Below are positions 6,750-15,061 of a stretch of DNA of 21,817 nucleotides, piece after piece. The notes beneath the pieces are model-generated. The model ran no database searches and was not told the DNA's origin. It saw nothing but the letters and a program-made list of their open reading frames with translations. The translations under genes were made by a program, and so were the position numbers. Positions within the stretch are counted from its first letter, which is position 1; each line of letters opens with the position of its first letter. Origin of the DNA: DAOPZC01 sp035353175 (GTDB taxonomy: Bacteria; Verrucomicrobiota; Kiritimatiellia; RFP12; UBA1067); assembly GCA_035353175.1 (NCBI GenBank), contig DAOPZC010000072.1, positions 1 through 21,817 of the forward strand, in the 5' to 3' direction.

Positions 6750-9700
6750 ATGAAGATTGAACGGGGCTTGAGGGGGCTGGCAAGCTGTTTTTCCGTTTTC
6801 CTGATCGCCGCGACGCTCACGGCGACGGGGGAGGGCGAACCGCGGCTGTGCGAGCCGTGGCGGCAGGCGTACACAGGCGCGGACGCGACCGGCACGAACG
6901 TCATTGGCCTGTGGACGTTCGGGGAGCTGAAGGATGCCTCCGGCAAGGGGTTCGATGCGAAATTGCAGGGTGCGGCCATCGCGTCTGACGGCAAGTTCGG
7001 GCCTTGCCTGGAATCGTTCTGCGGTTATCCGGTCGAGGACAAGCGCCACGCGGCCGTCGTCGCCGACGCGCCTGCGCTTTCGCCCAAGGGCGCCTTCACG
7101 CTCGAAATGTGGATCAAGCCGAAAAAAGAGCTCGCCGATTATCCCGAAGCGTTTCTGGCGGACAAGAAATATGTCGCCCACACCGACTATCAGCTCACGC
7201 TGGGCGTGGCGGACAAGAGCGGCCAGCGGCGGCTGAACATGCGGCTCGGTTTCGGCGAGGACTCGGAGCATTACGTTTCCGATCCGGCCGCTTACGAGGC
7301 CGGTGTGTGGCACCACGTCGCCTTCACCTACGACGGGGCGGGCGCGGGACGCTTCTACCGCGACGGCGCGGCTCTGGGCGGCGCGGGCAAACCGGGTCGC
7401 GGCGGCATCGCGGCGGGCAACCATCCGCTTTCCATCGGTGACCGCATCGGCAGCCTGTATCACGGTTTTCCCGGCTACATCGCGCAGGTGCGTCTCTGTA
7501 ACGGCGTGCTGGAGTTCCGCTCGGCTGCGGTCTGGTGCGAGTCCGACCGCGACGTTTTCGTGCGGATGGAGCAGGCGCCGCCGCTCGTCTTCGCGGTGTT
7601 CAACCTGCAGCGGGTCGCAATGAAGGGGGCGACGGTCGCTTTCACGCTCGACGGAACAGAAACGAAGCACGTCTCGCTGCCCGATCTGGCACCCGGCGCG
7701 AAGCAGACGATCGGAGTCCCCTTCGACACGTCGCTGCGGCCGGGGACGTATACGGTGCGGGCCCGCGTGTCGATTCCAGGCGACGCGCCCTATACGAGCG
7801 AGGAAACGTTCCCGGTGACGCTGGTGGCGCGTCAGCCCGCGCGGATGCCGGTGGTGATGTGGGGACTCTACGGGCCGGACGGTGTCCTCAAGGAGCTGCC
7901 GCGCCTGAAAGAGCTCGGCTTCACGCATTGCCTCGGCTTCGGCGCCGACTATGCGCAGATCTTTACCGCCGGCAAGCCGGTCGCGCCGGCTTCACCGGCG
8001 AAGGTCGCCGAGGTGAAACGCATGCTGAACACGGCGCTGGCGAACGACCTCGGGATCATCGCGACCCTTTCGCCGGGACACTGGGCGGCGGACGCAAAAA
8101 AAGAGTTCCGGCGGATCGACAAACAAGGCAAGAGCAGCGACGACAAACCCTCGCTCTGTGCGGCAATGCCGGAAATGGCCCCGTTCTGTTTCAACGTCGG
8201 CGCATCGGTGGCTCAGGCGTATGGCGCGTTCCCCGCTTGGCAGGCGGCGCTTTTGCACACCGAGGTGCGCGACGGCGCCAACGTCTGCTGGCACGCGCAC
8301 GACCGCGCGGCGTGCCGTCAGACGACCGGCCAGGACTATCCTGCGGACACGCCGGGAAAAGGCGGGGCGGATTACACCAAGCTGAAAGACTTTCCGGCCG
8401 ACCGCGTGATCCGCGACGACGATCCGACCCTGCGCTTTCTGTCGTGGTACTGGAAAGATGGCGACGGCTGGAATCGGCTGAACACGGAACTGCACAAGGG
8501 ACTCAAATCGGCCGGACGCTCCGACGTCTGGACGTTTCACGACCCGGCCGCGCGCGTCGCGAGCGTGTACGGCAGCGGCGGCGCGGCGGACGTGGTTTCG
8601 CAGTGGACCTACTCGTATCCCGATCCGATTCGCATCGGTGTGGCCACGGACGAGCTTTTCGCCATGGCGCGGGGGGCGGCACAGCCGCAGCGGGTGATGA
8701 AGATGACGCAGATCATCTGGTACCGCTCGCAGACCGCGCCAGCGGCGAAGGGCGACGAGGTTGCCAAGGCGTCCAAGTCTCCCTGGGAAGACACCGACCC
8801 CGACGCAGCGTTTCCGACGATCGCGCCGATGCATCTGCGCGAAGCGTTTTGGGCCAAGCTTTCGCGGCCGGTGCAGGGCATCATGTATCACGGTTGGGGC
8901 TCGCTGGTGCCGGGGACGGGAGAAGGCTCTTACCGCTACACGCACCCGCAGACGCGGCACGAGCTGCGCCGGTTGGTGAGAGAGGTGGTCGAACCACTCG
9001 GCCCGATGCTGCTGCAGGTGCCCGACCGCCCTTCCGACGTGGCCTTCTTGGAGAGTTTTGCCTCGCAGATGTTTGCGCGTCGCGGAACCTATGGCTGGGG
9101 CAACGGCTGGTCCGGCGACGCGTATCAGATGCTGATGTGGGCGCACCTGCAGCCCGAGATCGTGTTTGACGAGACGGTCATCAAGCGTGGACTCGACGGG
9201 TTCCGCGTGCTGGTCATGATGGATTGCGACGTGTTGACCGCCGGCGTGGTCGCGAAGGTCAAGGCGTTCCAGTCCAAGGGCGGAATTGTGATCGGCGACG
9301 AGCGGCTCTGCCCGGCGATCACGGCGGACATCACGCTCAAGAGTTGCGCGCGGACGCGCAAGGCCGCCGCAGACCGCGAGGCGCTGATCGCCCAGGCCGA
9401 AGAGCTTCGCAAGGCGCTCGACGGCCGCTACCATCCTTACGGTGACGCGACGACCGCCGACGTGGTGACGCGCTGCCGCGCCTGCGGCACAACCGACTAT
9501 CTCTTCGCGGTCAACGACCGGCGCGAGTTCGGTGATTATGTGGGCCAGCACGGTTTGGTGATGGAGAACGGTTTGCCTTCGGACGCGACGCTTTCACTGG
9601 GCCGCAAACGCGGGCATGTCTACGATCTGGTCGCGGGGCGTGAGCTGGAGACGGAATCCCGCCGAGGACGGCTGCAGATCCGCCGCTCATTCGGCCCGTG

Positions 9701-10037
9701 CGAGGGGTGTGTGCTGATGGTCTCCGATCAGGCGATCGGGGGGGTGGCCATCGCCGCCGACAACGCGGTGGAAAGAGGAGCGTCGCTCGCGTGCCGGATT
9801 TCTGTCGTCGGCGATGACCAGAAACCGATTGCGGCGGTTGTGCCGATTCGCGTGGACATCGTGGATCCTGCGGGCTGCGCGTCCGAGTGGAGCGGCTATT
9901 ACGGTGCGAAGGACGGACTGCTTGATGTGACGCTCAACCTTGCCAAGAATGATCGCGTGGGCCTGTGGCAGATTCGGGCCAAGGAACTGGCGTCTGGCCG
10001 CGAATCCATCGCGTATTTCCGCGTTGCGCAGCAGTGA
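6750..10037 (+). CDS. Large secreted LamG / TIM-barrel glycoside hydrolase-like protein
   Basis: The 1095-residue product has an N-terminal signal (hydrophobic residues 11-25). A LamG/concanavalin-type jelly roll covers about 50-250, with TLEMWIKPKKE, GVWHHVAFTYDG and a closing GYIAQVRL. An Ig-like linker runs from about 270 to 355. A TIM-barrel-like domain begins at about 365 (MPVVMWGLYGPDGVLKELPR), and a segment resembling the GATase-like trimerisation domain of GH42-type enzymes lies at about 757-870 (DGFRVLVMMDCDVLTAGVVA, then FQSKGGIVIGDE). The C-terminus is a beta-rich module. E505 in LLHTEVRD is a plausible acid/base; I cannot identify the partner residue. It is the first gene of the second unit, 77 bases before a beta-helix lipoprotein. 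Secretion, LamG and the GH42-like segment support a glycan substrate. The exact glycosidase family is not recognisable by eye. Confidence 0.78.
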   Translation: MKIERGLRGLASCFSVFLIAATLTATGEGEPRLCEPWRQAYTGADATGTNVIGLWTFGELKDASGKGFDAKLQGAAIASDGKFGPCLESFCGYPVEDKRHAAVVADAPALSPKGAFTLEMWIKPKKELADYPEAFLADKKYVAHTDYQLTLGVADKSGQRRLNMRLGFGEDSEHYVSDPAAYEAGVWHHVAFTYDGAGAGRFYRDGAALGGAGKPGRGGIAAGNHPLSIGDRIGSLYHGFPGYIAQVRLCNGVLEFRSAAVWCESDRDVFVRMEQAPPLVFAVFNLQRVAMKGATVAFTLDGTETKHVSLPDLAPGAKQTIGVPFDTSLRPGTYTVRARVSIPGDAPYTSEETFPVTLVARQPARMPVVMWGLYGPDGVLKELPRLKELGFTHCLGFGADYAQIFTAGKPVAPASPAKVAEVKRMLNTALANDLGIIATLSPGHWAADAKKEFRRIDKQGKSSDDKPSLCAAMPEMAPFCFNVGASVAQAYGAFPAWQAALLHTEVRDGANVCWHAHDRAACRQTTGQDYPADTPGKGGADYTKLKDFPADRVIRDDDPTLRFLSWYWKDGDGWNRLNTELHKGLKSAGRSDVWTFHDPAARVASVYGSGGAADVVSQWTYSYPDPIRIGVATDELFAMARGAAQPQRVMKMTQIIWYRSQTAPAAKGDEVAKASKSPWEDTDPDAAFPTIAPMHLREAFWAKLSRPVQGIMYHGWGSLVPGTGEGSYRYTHPQTRHELRRLVREVVEPLGPMLLQVPDRPSDVAFLESFASQMFARRGTYGWGNGWSGDAYQMLMWAHLQPEIVFDETVIKRGLDGFRVLVMMDCDVLTAGVVAKVKAFQSKGGIVIGDERLCPAITADITLKSCARTRKAAADREALIAQAEELRKALDGRYHPYGDATTADVVTRCRACGTTDYLFAVNDRREFGDYVGQHGLVMENGLPSDATLSLGRKRGHVYDLVAGRELETESRRGRLQIRRSFGPCEGCVLMVSDQAIGGVAIAADNAVERGASLACRISVVGDDQKPIAAVVPIRVDIVDPAGCASEWSGYYGAKDGLLDVTLNLAKNDRVGLWQIRAKELASGRESIAYFRVAQQ

Positions 10038-10114
10038 GACGGGCGATTCGGAGTGGCGTTCCGATCCGCCAGGCGAACGGGTGTGCGACAAATTTTTAAC
10101 CTAGGAGGAAGAAG

Positions 10115-12853
10115 ATGACCATGACGAATGGGCTCCGCTCCGTGGCGGCGGGCTTCGGCGTCGTAGTGGCGCTGGGAATGCAGGGACTGTTGTCGGGGTG
10201 CCGCGTGGTTCCTGGCCGGGCCGACGAACCCGACGGAACTGTGTTTTATGTTGCCCCGGGCGGTTCTGACCGGAATCCGGGAACCAGGCGGAGGCCCTTC
10301 GCGACGCTTCAGCATGCGCGGGATGTCACGCGGGCACTCAGGCGTGCGGAGACGTCTGCCACGCCGGTTACGGTTCGCCTGTTGGCCGGCATACATGTGC
10401 TCGGCGAGCCGCTGGCGTTGACGCCGGAAGACTCCGGTGTGACCTATGAGGCGGCGCCGGGCGCGGCCCCCGTGGTCAGCGGCGGCGTGCGCGTCGGAGG
10501 CTGGCGCAAACATAACGACAGGCTGTGGGTGGCGGACGTGCCGTGGCTCTCGCAACAGGCCGAACCGATCGCGCAGCTCTTCGTCAACGGCAACCGGCGC
10601 CCGTGCGCCCGCACCCCCGACGAGGGCGTTTATTTCTACACGAAGCGGCTGACGCTGGCGCCAGGCGAGCCGGGGCCGTGTCTGGGGCTGACGTACAACA
10701 AAGACGATGCGTTGCCTTGGATCGGGCAGCCGGGCGTGCGCATCGCGCTTTTTCACAACTGGGTGAATTCGTACAACCGCGTGAAGCAGGTCGATTGGGC
10801 GAAACGCCGCGTGGAGTTCGCGCGTCCGGCGGGAATTTTCTTCCTCGGCCCAGAGGTGCGCTACTATGTCGAAAACAGTCTGGACGCGCTGGACGCGCCG
10901 GGCGAGTGGTACGCCGACCGCGACACGGGCTTGCTGTACTACTATCCGGTGCCGGGGGAGTCGATGTCCCGTGCGGAGGTGGTCGCACCCAAGCTGGTTT
11001 CAAGCCTCGTGACGGTTGTCGGCGATTGGGAGAAAAACGCGTTCGTGGAACGCCTGACATTCCGCGGTATTTCTTTCCAGCATGCGGACGCCGACCTTTC
11101 GCCGGACTATCCCCACAGCGTGCAGGGCGCGCACACGCAGCGTGGCGCGGTTTTCGCGAAGGGGCTGCGGTTCTCCATCATTGAGAATTGCGAGTTCACG
11201 CGGCTGGGCGAGCATGGCGTGTCGCTGCGCGAGGGATGCGTCTCGAACGTCGTGCGCCGGTGCCGCTTCCATGACTTGGGCGGCGGCGGCGTTTATCTTT
11301 CCGAGGGCGCGCCCGCCAAAACGGACGGCGGCTACCTGACGGCGCACAACGCGGTCGACAACAATTTCATCCACGACGGCGGACGTGTTTACCGCGCGGC
11401 GTGCGGCGTGTTTTTGGGCGGCAGCGCCAGCTACAACCAAATCACGCACAACGAGATCTGCGACTTGAGCTGGATGGGCGTTCATCTCGGCTGGAGTTGG
11501 ACCGGACGCTCGCCGGCTTACACGCACCACAACGACGTGGGTTACAACCACATCCACCATATCGGCAACGGAGTGCTCAACGACATCGGCGCCATTTACA
11601 TGCTGGGCGTTTCGCCGGGCACCGTCTTGCACCACAACCGCATTCATGACGTCTCGCGTTTTGAACGCGGGCGCGAAGGCTACGGCGGCTGGGGCATCTA
11701 TTTCGATGCGGGCAGCTCGCAGATCACCGTGGCGAACAATGTCGTGTACGATACGCGCGACGGCGGCCTGCATCTGCACTGTTACGCGTATCCGTTCGGC
11801 GATGTGGTGACAAATAACGTGTTTGCCTTCTCCCGTGACGCGGAGTTGATCCGCAATGCCGTGATGGAGAACGAGGCGCGCCACGTGTTACTGGAGCGCA
11901 ATATCGTTTTCGGTTCCTCGGCCCGAATGACGGGCGGCGGCAACTGGAGGAAGGGAAGCAACTTCGGCGCGGACCGCAATCTCTACTGGAGCACGTCGAC
12001 CAACGCGCCCTCGTTTGCGGGCCGCTCCTTCGCCGAGTGGCAGGCCGAAGGCTATGACCGCAACGGCCTCGTGACCGATCCCGGATTTGTGAATGCCGAG
12101 TCTCGCGACTTCACGCTGCGGCCGGGTTCGCCCGCGCTGGCGTTGGGTTTTGCGCCGATCGATCTTTCGACCGTCGGCCTGTATGGCGACGCGGCGTGGA
12201 TGCGCTTGCCGCGCACGATTCAGCACCGGACTTTCGAGGCCGCAGCCGTGCCCGTGAAAGACATGTCGATCCGCCACGGGTTCGAAGAGGAAGCGCCGGG
12301 CGATCTGCCGGACTTCGCACGGGTCTTCGAAGAGAATACGCAGGCGGTGGTGCGTGTGGTCGCGGCGGGCGTCGCGGGAGCGACGCAGTGTCTGCGCGTG
12401 ACCGACGGTCCCGGGCAGAAACATGTCCACGATCCGCACCTCTATTACGAGCGCGATTTCCCGGGGGGACGCTTGCGCGGCGCGTTCGATCTGCGCCACG
12501 AGACGGGGGCGATCCTCTCATACGAGTGGCGTGACTGGCCGAGCGGAGACGCCTTTCGGGCCGGACCCCATGTGCGAGTGGACGCCGACGGTGCGCTGGT
12601 GGCGGGCGGGAAGAAGCTGCTGACCGTGCCGGCCGGAGAATGGGTTCATGTCGAGGTCCTTTGCAGCACCGGCTCGTCGGCCGATGCCAAGTGGAATCTG
12701 ACGGTCACGCTTCCTGGCCAAGCCCCGCAGCATTTCGACGGCTTGCCCTGCAGCCCGACATTCAAACGGCTCAACTGGGCCGGCTTCATTTCGCTGGCCA
12801 CGACGGAAACGGTTTTCTATCTCGACAACGTGGTCGTGGAGAAGCTGCAATAA
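10115..12853 (+). CDS. Beta-helix lipoprotein with C-terminal jelly-roll domain, possible GH141-like glycosidase
   Basis: The 912-residue product starts with a lipoprotein signal ending in the lipobox L26-S27-G28-C29, so it is probably membrane anchored. Then come the beta-helix cap (FYVAPGGSDRNPGT, then RPFATLQHARDVTRALR), a beta insert with AQLFVNGNRRPCARTPDEG and APGEWYADRDTGLLYYYP, and helix rungs over about 310-620. A C-terminal beta-sandwich spans about 715-912. It shares NDIGAIY (D490) and GIYFDAG (D531) with the 682-residue homologue at 4523-6571, and is about 230 residues longer, mainly from the C-terminal module. The AGGAGG Shine-Dalgarno (10103-10108) sits 6 bases before this ATG; a second ATG at 10121 is less well placed. 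'VNG..R.ARTP' segments occur in GH141-type proteins. The activity is inferred, not shown. Confidence 0.83.
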   Translation: MTMTNGLRSVAAGFGVVVALGMQGLLSGCRVVPGRADEPDGTVFYVAPGGSDRNPGTRRRPFATLQHARDVTRALRRAETSATPVTVRLLAGIHVLGEPLALTPEDSGVTYEAAPGAAPVVSGGVRVGGWRKHNDRLWVADVPWLSQQAEPIAQLFVNGNRRPCARTPDEGVYFYTKRLTLAPGEPGPCLGLTYNKDDALPWIGQPGVRIALFHNWVNSYNRVKQVDWAKRRVEFARPAGIFFLGPEVRYYVENSLDALDAPGEWYADRDTGLLYYYPVPGESMSRAEVVAPKLVSSLVTVVGDWEKNAFVERLTFRGISFQHADADLSPDYPHSVQGAHTQRGAVFAKGLRFSIIENCEFTRLGEHGVSLREGCVSNVVRRCRFHDLGGGGVYLSEGAPAKTDGGYLTAHNAVDNNFIHDGGRVYRAACGVFLGGSASYNQITHNEICDLSWMGVHLGWSWTGRSPAYTHHNDVGYNHIHHIGNGVLNDIGAIYMLGVSPGTVLHHNRIHDVSRFERGREGYGGWGIYFDAGSSQITVANNVVYDTRDGGLHLHCYAYPFGDVVTNNVFAFSRDAELIRNAVMENEARHVLLERNIVFGSSARMTGGGNWRKGSNFGADRNLYWSTSTNAPSFAGRSFAEWQAEGYDRNGLVTDPGFVNAESRDFTLRPGSPALALGFAPIDLSTVGLYGDAAWMRLPRTIQHRTFEAAAVPVKDMSIRHGFEEEAPGDLPDFARVFEENTQAVVRVVAAGVAGATQCLRVTDGPGQKHVHDPHLYYERDFPGGRLRGAFDLRHETGAILSYEWRDWPSGDAFRAGPHVRVDADGALVAGGKKLLTVPAGEWVHVEVLCSTGSSADAKWNLTVTLPGQAPQHFDGLPCSPTFKRLNWAGFISLATTETVFYLDNVVVEKLQ

Positions 12854-12915
12854 CGCGGCACGGGCGTCTGGAAAAGCGCGATTCTTCTGAACAAGAAGTC
12901 AGGAAAGGGGACCGT

Positions 12916-14001
12916 ATGGGTCACGCATGGTTTCGGCGGATGGTTCGGAGCGGGGCTGTTTCGTGGCTGTGTCGGCGTGTGTCGGTGGCCGCGTGCATGG
13001 GCTGCATGCCGGCCGGGTACGGCGCGCAGATGCTCGAACCGCGCGTCGAAGCGGTTTCGCCGCCGGCCGGAATCCGGTACGTCAAGGATCCGATCGACGT
13101 GGAGATTCAGACGTTTCGCGGGGATGTCCGCCAGCTGTACAACACCAGCCAGTTTGATGAGTTGGAAAAAATTGCTGCGAAGGTGCGCGGGGACAGGTTC
13201 GGCAACGGCTCGTGGAAGATCGTGCGGTTCTACGATTCCCTGGAATGCCGTTCGACGGAGCCAGAGAGCATGTGGCGGCTGCACGACCGCATCCACCGGG
13301 ACTGGATCGCGAAGAAGCCGGACTCCATCACGGCGCGACTGGCCTATGCGGATTATTTCGTCAGCTACGCGTGGTACGCGCGCGGAGAAGGCTTTGCCGA
13401 AAGCGTGACCGCCCGGGGCCGTCGGCTGTTTGGCGAACGTCTGGCCTTGGCGCACAAGGTTTTGGACGAGGCCCGTAAGCTGAAGGGAAAGGACCCGTAT
13501 TACGGCATGGTCGCGCTGTCGGTCGCGCTGGGCGAAGGGCCGTCGAAAGCGGAATATGACGCCATCGTGGACGAGGCGCACGCCGCCGAGCCGAAGTTCT
13601 GGGGCTACTTTGCGCGGCGGGCCTTTTCCCTGATGCCGCGCTGGCATGGCAAACCCGGCGAGTGGGAGGCCTTTGCGATGAATTCGGCGGATCTGCCCGA
13701 CGGGCTGGGCGCGGAGCTTTACGTGCGCATCGTGTTGCACCTGATGGATTGTTACGGCGACATCTTTGTGGAGTCGGACGCCTCGTGGCCCAAGACGCGC
13801 GAGGGGCTCAATCTGATGATGGAGCGCTATCCGGACTCTCTGGAGATCGCCAACAAGGCGGCGATGCTGGCCGTCATGGCAAAGGACCGCGACATGGCGC
13901 GCAAGGCGTTCGCCCGGATGAACGGCGCCTGCGTCACACAGGCTTGGAGCGGCCCGGAGCATTTTCTGGGTGCCCTGAAGTGGACACAAAAGAGCGAGTG
14001 A
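12916..14001 (+). CDS. DUF4034 family protein, probably exported
   Basis: The 361-residue product begins with basic residues and a hydrophobic stretch (VSWLCRRVSVAACMGCMPAG) that looks like a signal peptide ending near YGAQ. The mature part is helical. Its order (QFDELEKIAAKVRG, then FGNGSWKIVRFYDSLE, DWIAKKPDSITARLAYADYF, AWYARGEGF, and 'YPDSLEIANKAAMLAVMAKD' near the end) matches the DUF4034 pattern of TPR-like helical proteins. No enzyme motif is visible and the function of the family is unknown. The open frame extends upstream to 12640, but that would overlap the preceding gene by more than 200 bases. The ATG at 12916 follows AGGAAAGGGG (12901-12910) and gives the signal peptide, so it is preferred. 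The gene lies between the beta-helix lipoprotein and the phosphoesterase. Confidence 0.75.
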   Translation: MGHAWFRRMVRSGAVSWLCRRVSVAACMGCMPAGYGAQMLEPRVEAVSPPAGIRYVKDPIDVEIQTFRGDVRQLYNTSQFDELEKIAAKVRGDRFGNGSWKIVRFYDSLECRSTEPESMWRLHDRIHRDWIAKKPDSITARLAYADYFVSYAWYARGEGFAESVTARGRRLFGERLALAHKVLDEARKLKGKDPYYGMVALSVALGEGPSKAEYDAIVDEAHAAEPKFWGYFARRAFSLMPRWHGKPGEWEAFAMNSADLPDGLGAELYVRIVLHLMDCYGDIFVESDASWPKTREGLNLMMERYPDSLEIANKAAMLAVMAKDRDMARKAFARMNGACVTQAWSGPEHFLGALKWTQKSE

Positions 14002-14023
14002 CCGGACGTCTATTGAGGATGGA

Positions 14024-15049
14024 ATGAATATGAGGACATCGGCATCCCGTCGGGATTTTATTCTGAGAACTGCGCTGGCGGGCGCAGCGTTGCCGTTCTC
14101 AGGCTGTGTTCACCCTTCGCAACCTGGCCTAAAAAAAGGCGGCGTGCCCCGGTCGTTCGCCGCCGACGGCAACCGCGTGCGGTTTTTCAGTCCGGCGTTT
14201 CGCAAGCCGCTGAAACTCATGGCGATCGGTGACACGCATCTGTTTCTTGACGACGCGCGCGGCGAGCCGTTCACGTCGTACAGCGGGCGGATGGCAAAGG
14301 CGTATAACCAAACGAAACACTTCAGGACCGGCGCGCCGACGCATCCGCTGGAGAGCTTTGAGAAAACGCTGGCGCTCGCGAAAACAGAGCGGGTGGACCT
14401 TCTGGCGTTGGTGGGCGATATTTTCAGCTTCCCTTCTGAGGCGGCGATCGAGTGGGCGTACGCGCAGCTGAACGCCTCGGGGGTCCCGTATCTCTACATC
14501 GCGGGCAACCACGACTGGCACTACGAGGGCATGGCTGGGACGGAAACGGCATTGAGGGCGGAGTGGACGGCGAAGCGGCTGAGTCCGCTTTATCAGGGCA
14601 ACCACCCGCTGATGGGTGCCTGCGAAATCAACGGGGTCCGCTTCGTGGCGATCGACGATTCGACCTATGAGATCCTGCCGGAGCAGTTGGCATTTTTCCG
14701 CGATCAAGTTGCGAGCGGCCGGCCGCTGGTGCTGCTGATGCACATTCCGCTCTTTGCGCCGGGACGGGGTGTCGGCTTTGGCTGCGGTCATCCCGAGTGG
14801 GATGCGGCGCACGATAAGCATTGGCAGATCGAGCGTCGTCCGCGATGGCCGGAGAAGGGCCATACGCCGACGACGATGGCTTTCCGGCGCGGCGTCTTCG
14901 CCGCGCCCAATCTGCTGGGAGTGATCGCGGGCCACATCCATCATCCGTCGCTGGACTGCGTCAACGGGATTCCTCAGCTGGTCGTCGAAGGCAACGCCGC
15001 CGGCGCTTATCTCACGGCCGAATTTCTGCCGTCGCCGACGATGTCGTGA
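14024..15049 (+). CDS. Tat-exported calcineurin-like metallophosphoesterase, possible lipoprotein
   Basis: The 341-residue product carries a twin-arginine signal (S8-R9-R10-D11-F12-I13) ending in FSGC (C28), an unusual but acceptable lipobox. All calcineurin-like metal motifs are present in order: GDTH (D70, H72), GDIF (D132), GNHDWH (N162, H163), LMHIP (H240) and GHIHH (H304, H306). The active site therefore looks intact, with a two-metal centre. Substrates in this superfamily range from phosphodiesters and nucleotides to phosphoproteins and cannot be predicted here. It is the last plus-strand gene, 22 bases after the DUF4034 gene, with GAGGATGGA before the start; a second ATG lies at 14030. 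Export suggests it removes phosphate from glycans or recovers phosphate outside the cytoplasm. It ends 12 bases from the convergent sulfatase gene. Confidence 0.9.
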   Translation: MNMRTSASRRDFILRTALAGAALPFSGCVHPSQPGLKKGGVPRSFAADGNRVRFFSPAFRKPLKLMAIGDTHLFLDDARGEPFTSYSGRMAKAYNQTKHFRTGAPTHPLESFEKTLALAKTERVDLLALVGDIFSFPSEAAIEWAYAQLNASGVPYLYIAGNHDWHYEGMAGTETALRAEWTAKRLSPLYQGNHPLMGACEINGVRFVAIDDSTYEILPEQLAFFRDQVASGRPLVLLMHIPLFAPGRGVGFGCGHPEWDAAHDKHWQIERRPRWPEKGHTPTTMAFRRGVFAAPNLLGVIAGHIHHPSLDCVNGIPQLVVEGNAAGAYLTAEFLPSPTMS

Positions 15050-15061
15050 AGGGCGGCAACT

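Noticed and set aside
12884..12898. Small hairpin CTTCT-GAACA-AGAAG before the DUF4034 gene
   Set aside because: A five-base-pair AT-rich stem with no T tract, too weak to call a terminator or regulator.
12640..12915. N-terminal extension of the DUF4034 gene by 92 codons
   Set aside because: It overlaps the upstream beta-helix gene by more than 200 bases, lacks homology, and would bury the signal peptide.
14131..14137. A7 run in frame A-AAA-AAA in the phosphoesterase gene, a possible slippery site
   Set aside because: The -1 frame ends soon afterwards, no downstream stimulatory structure stands out, and the zero frame already encodes a complete enzyme.
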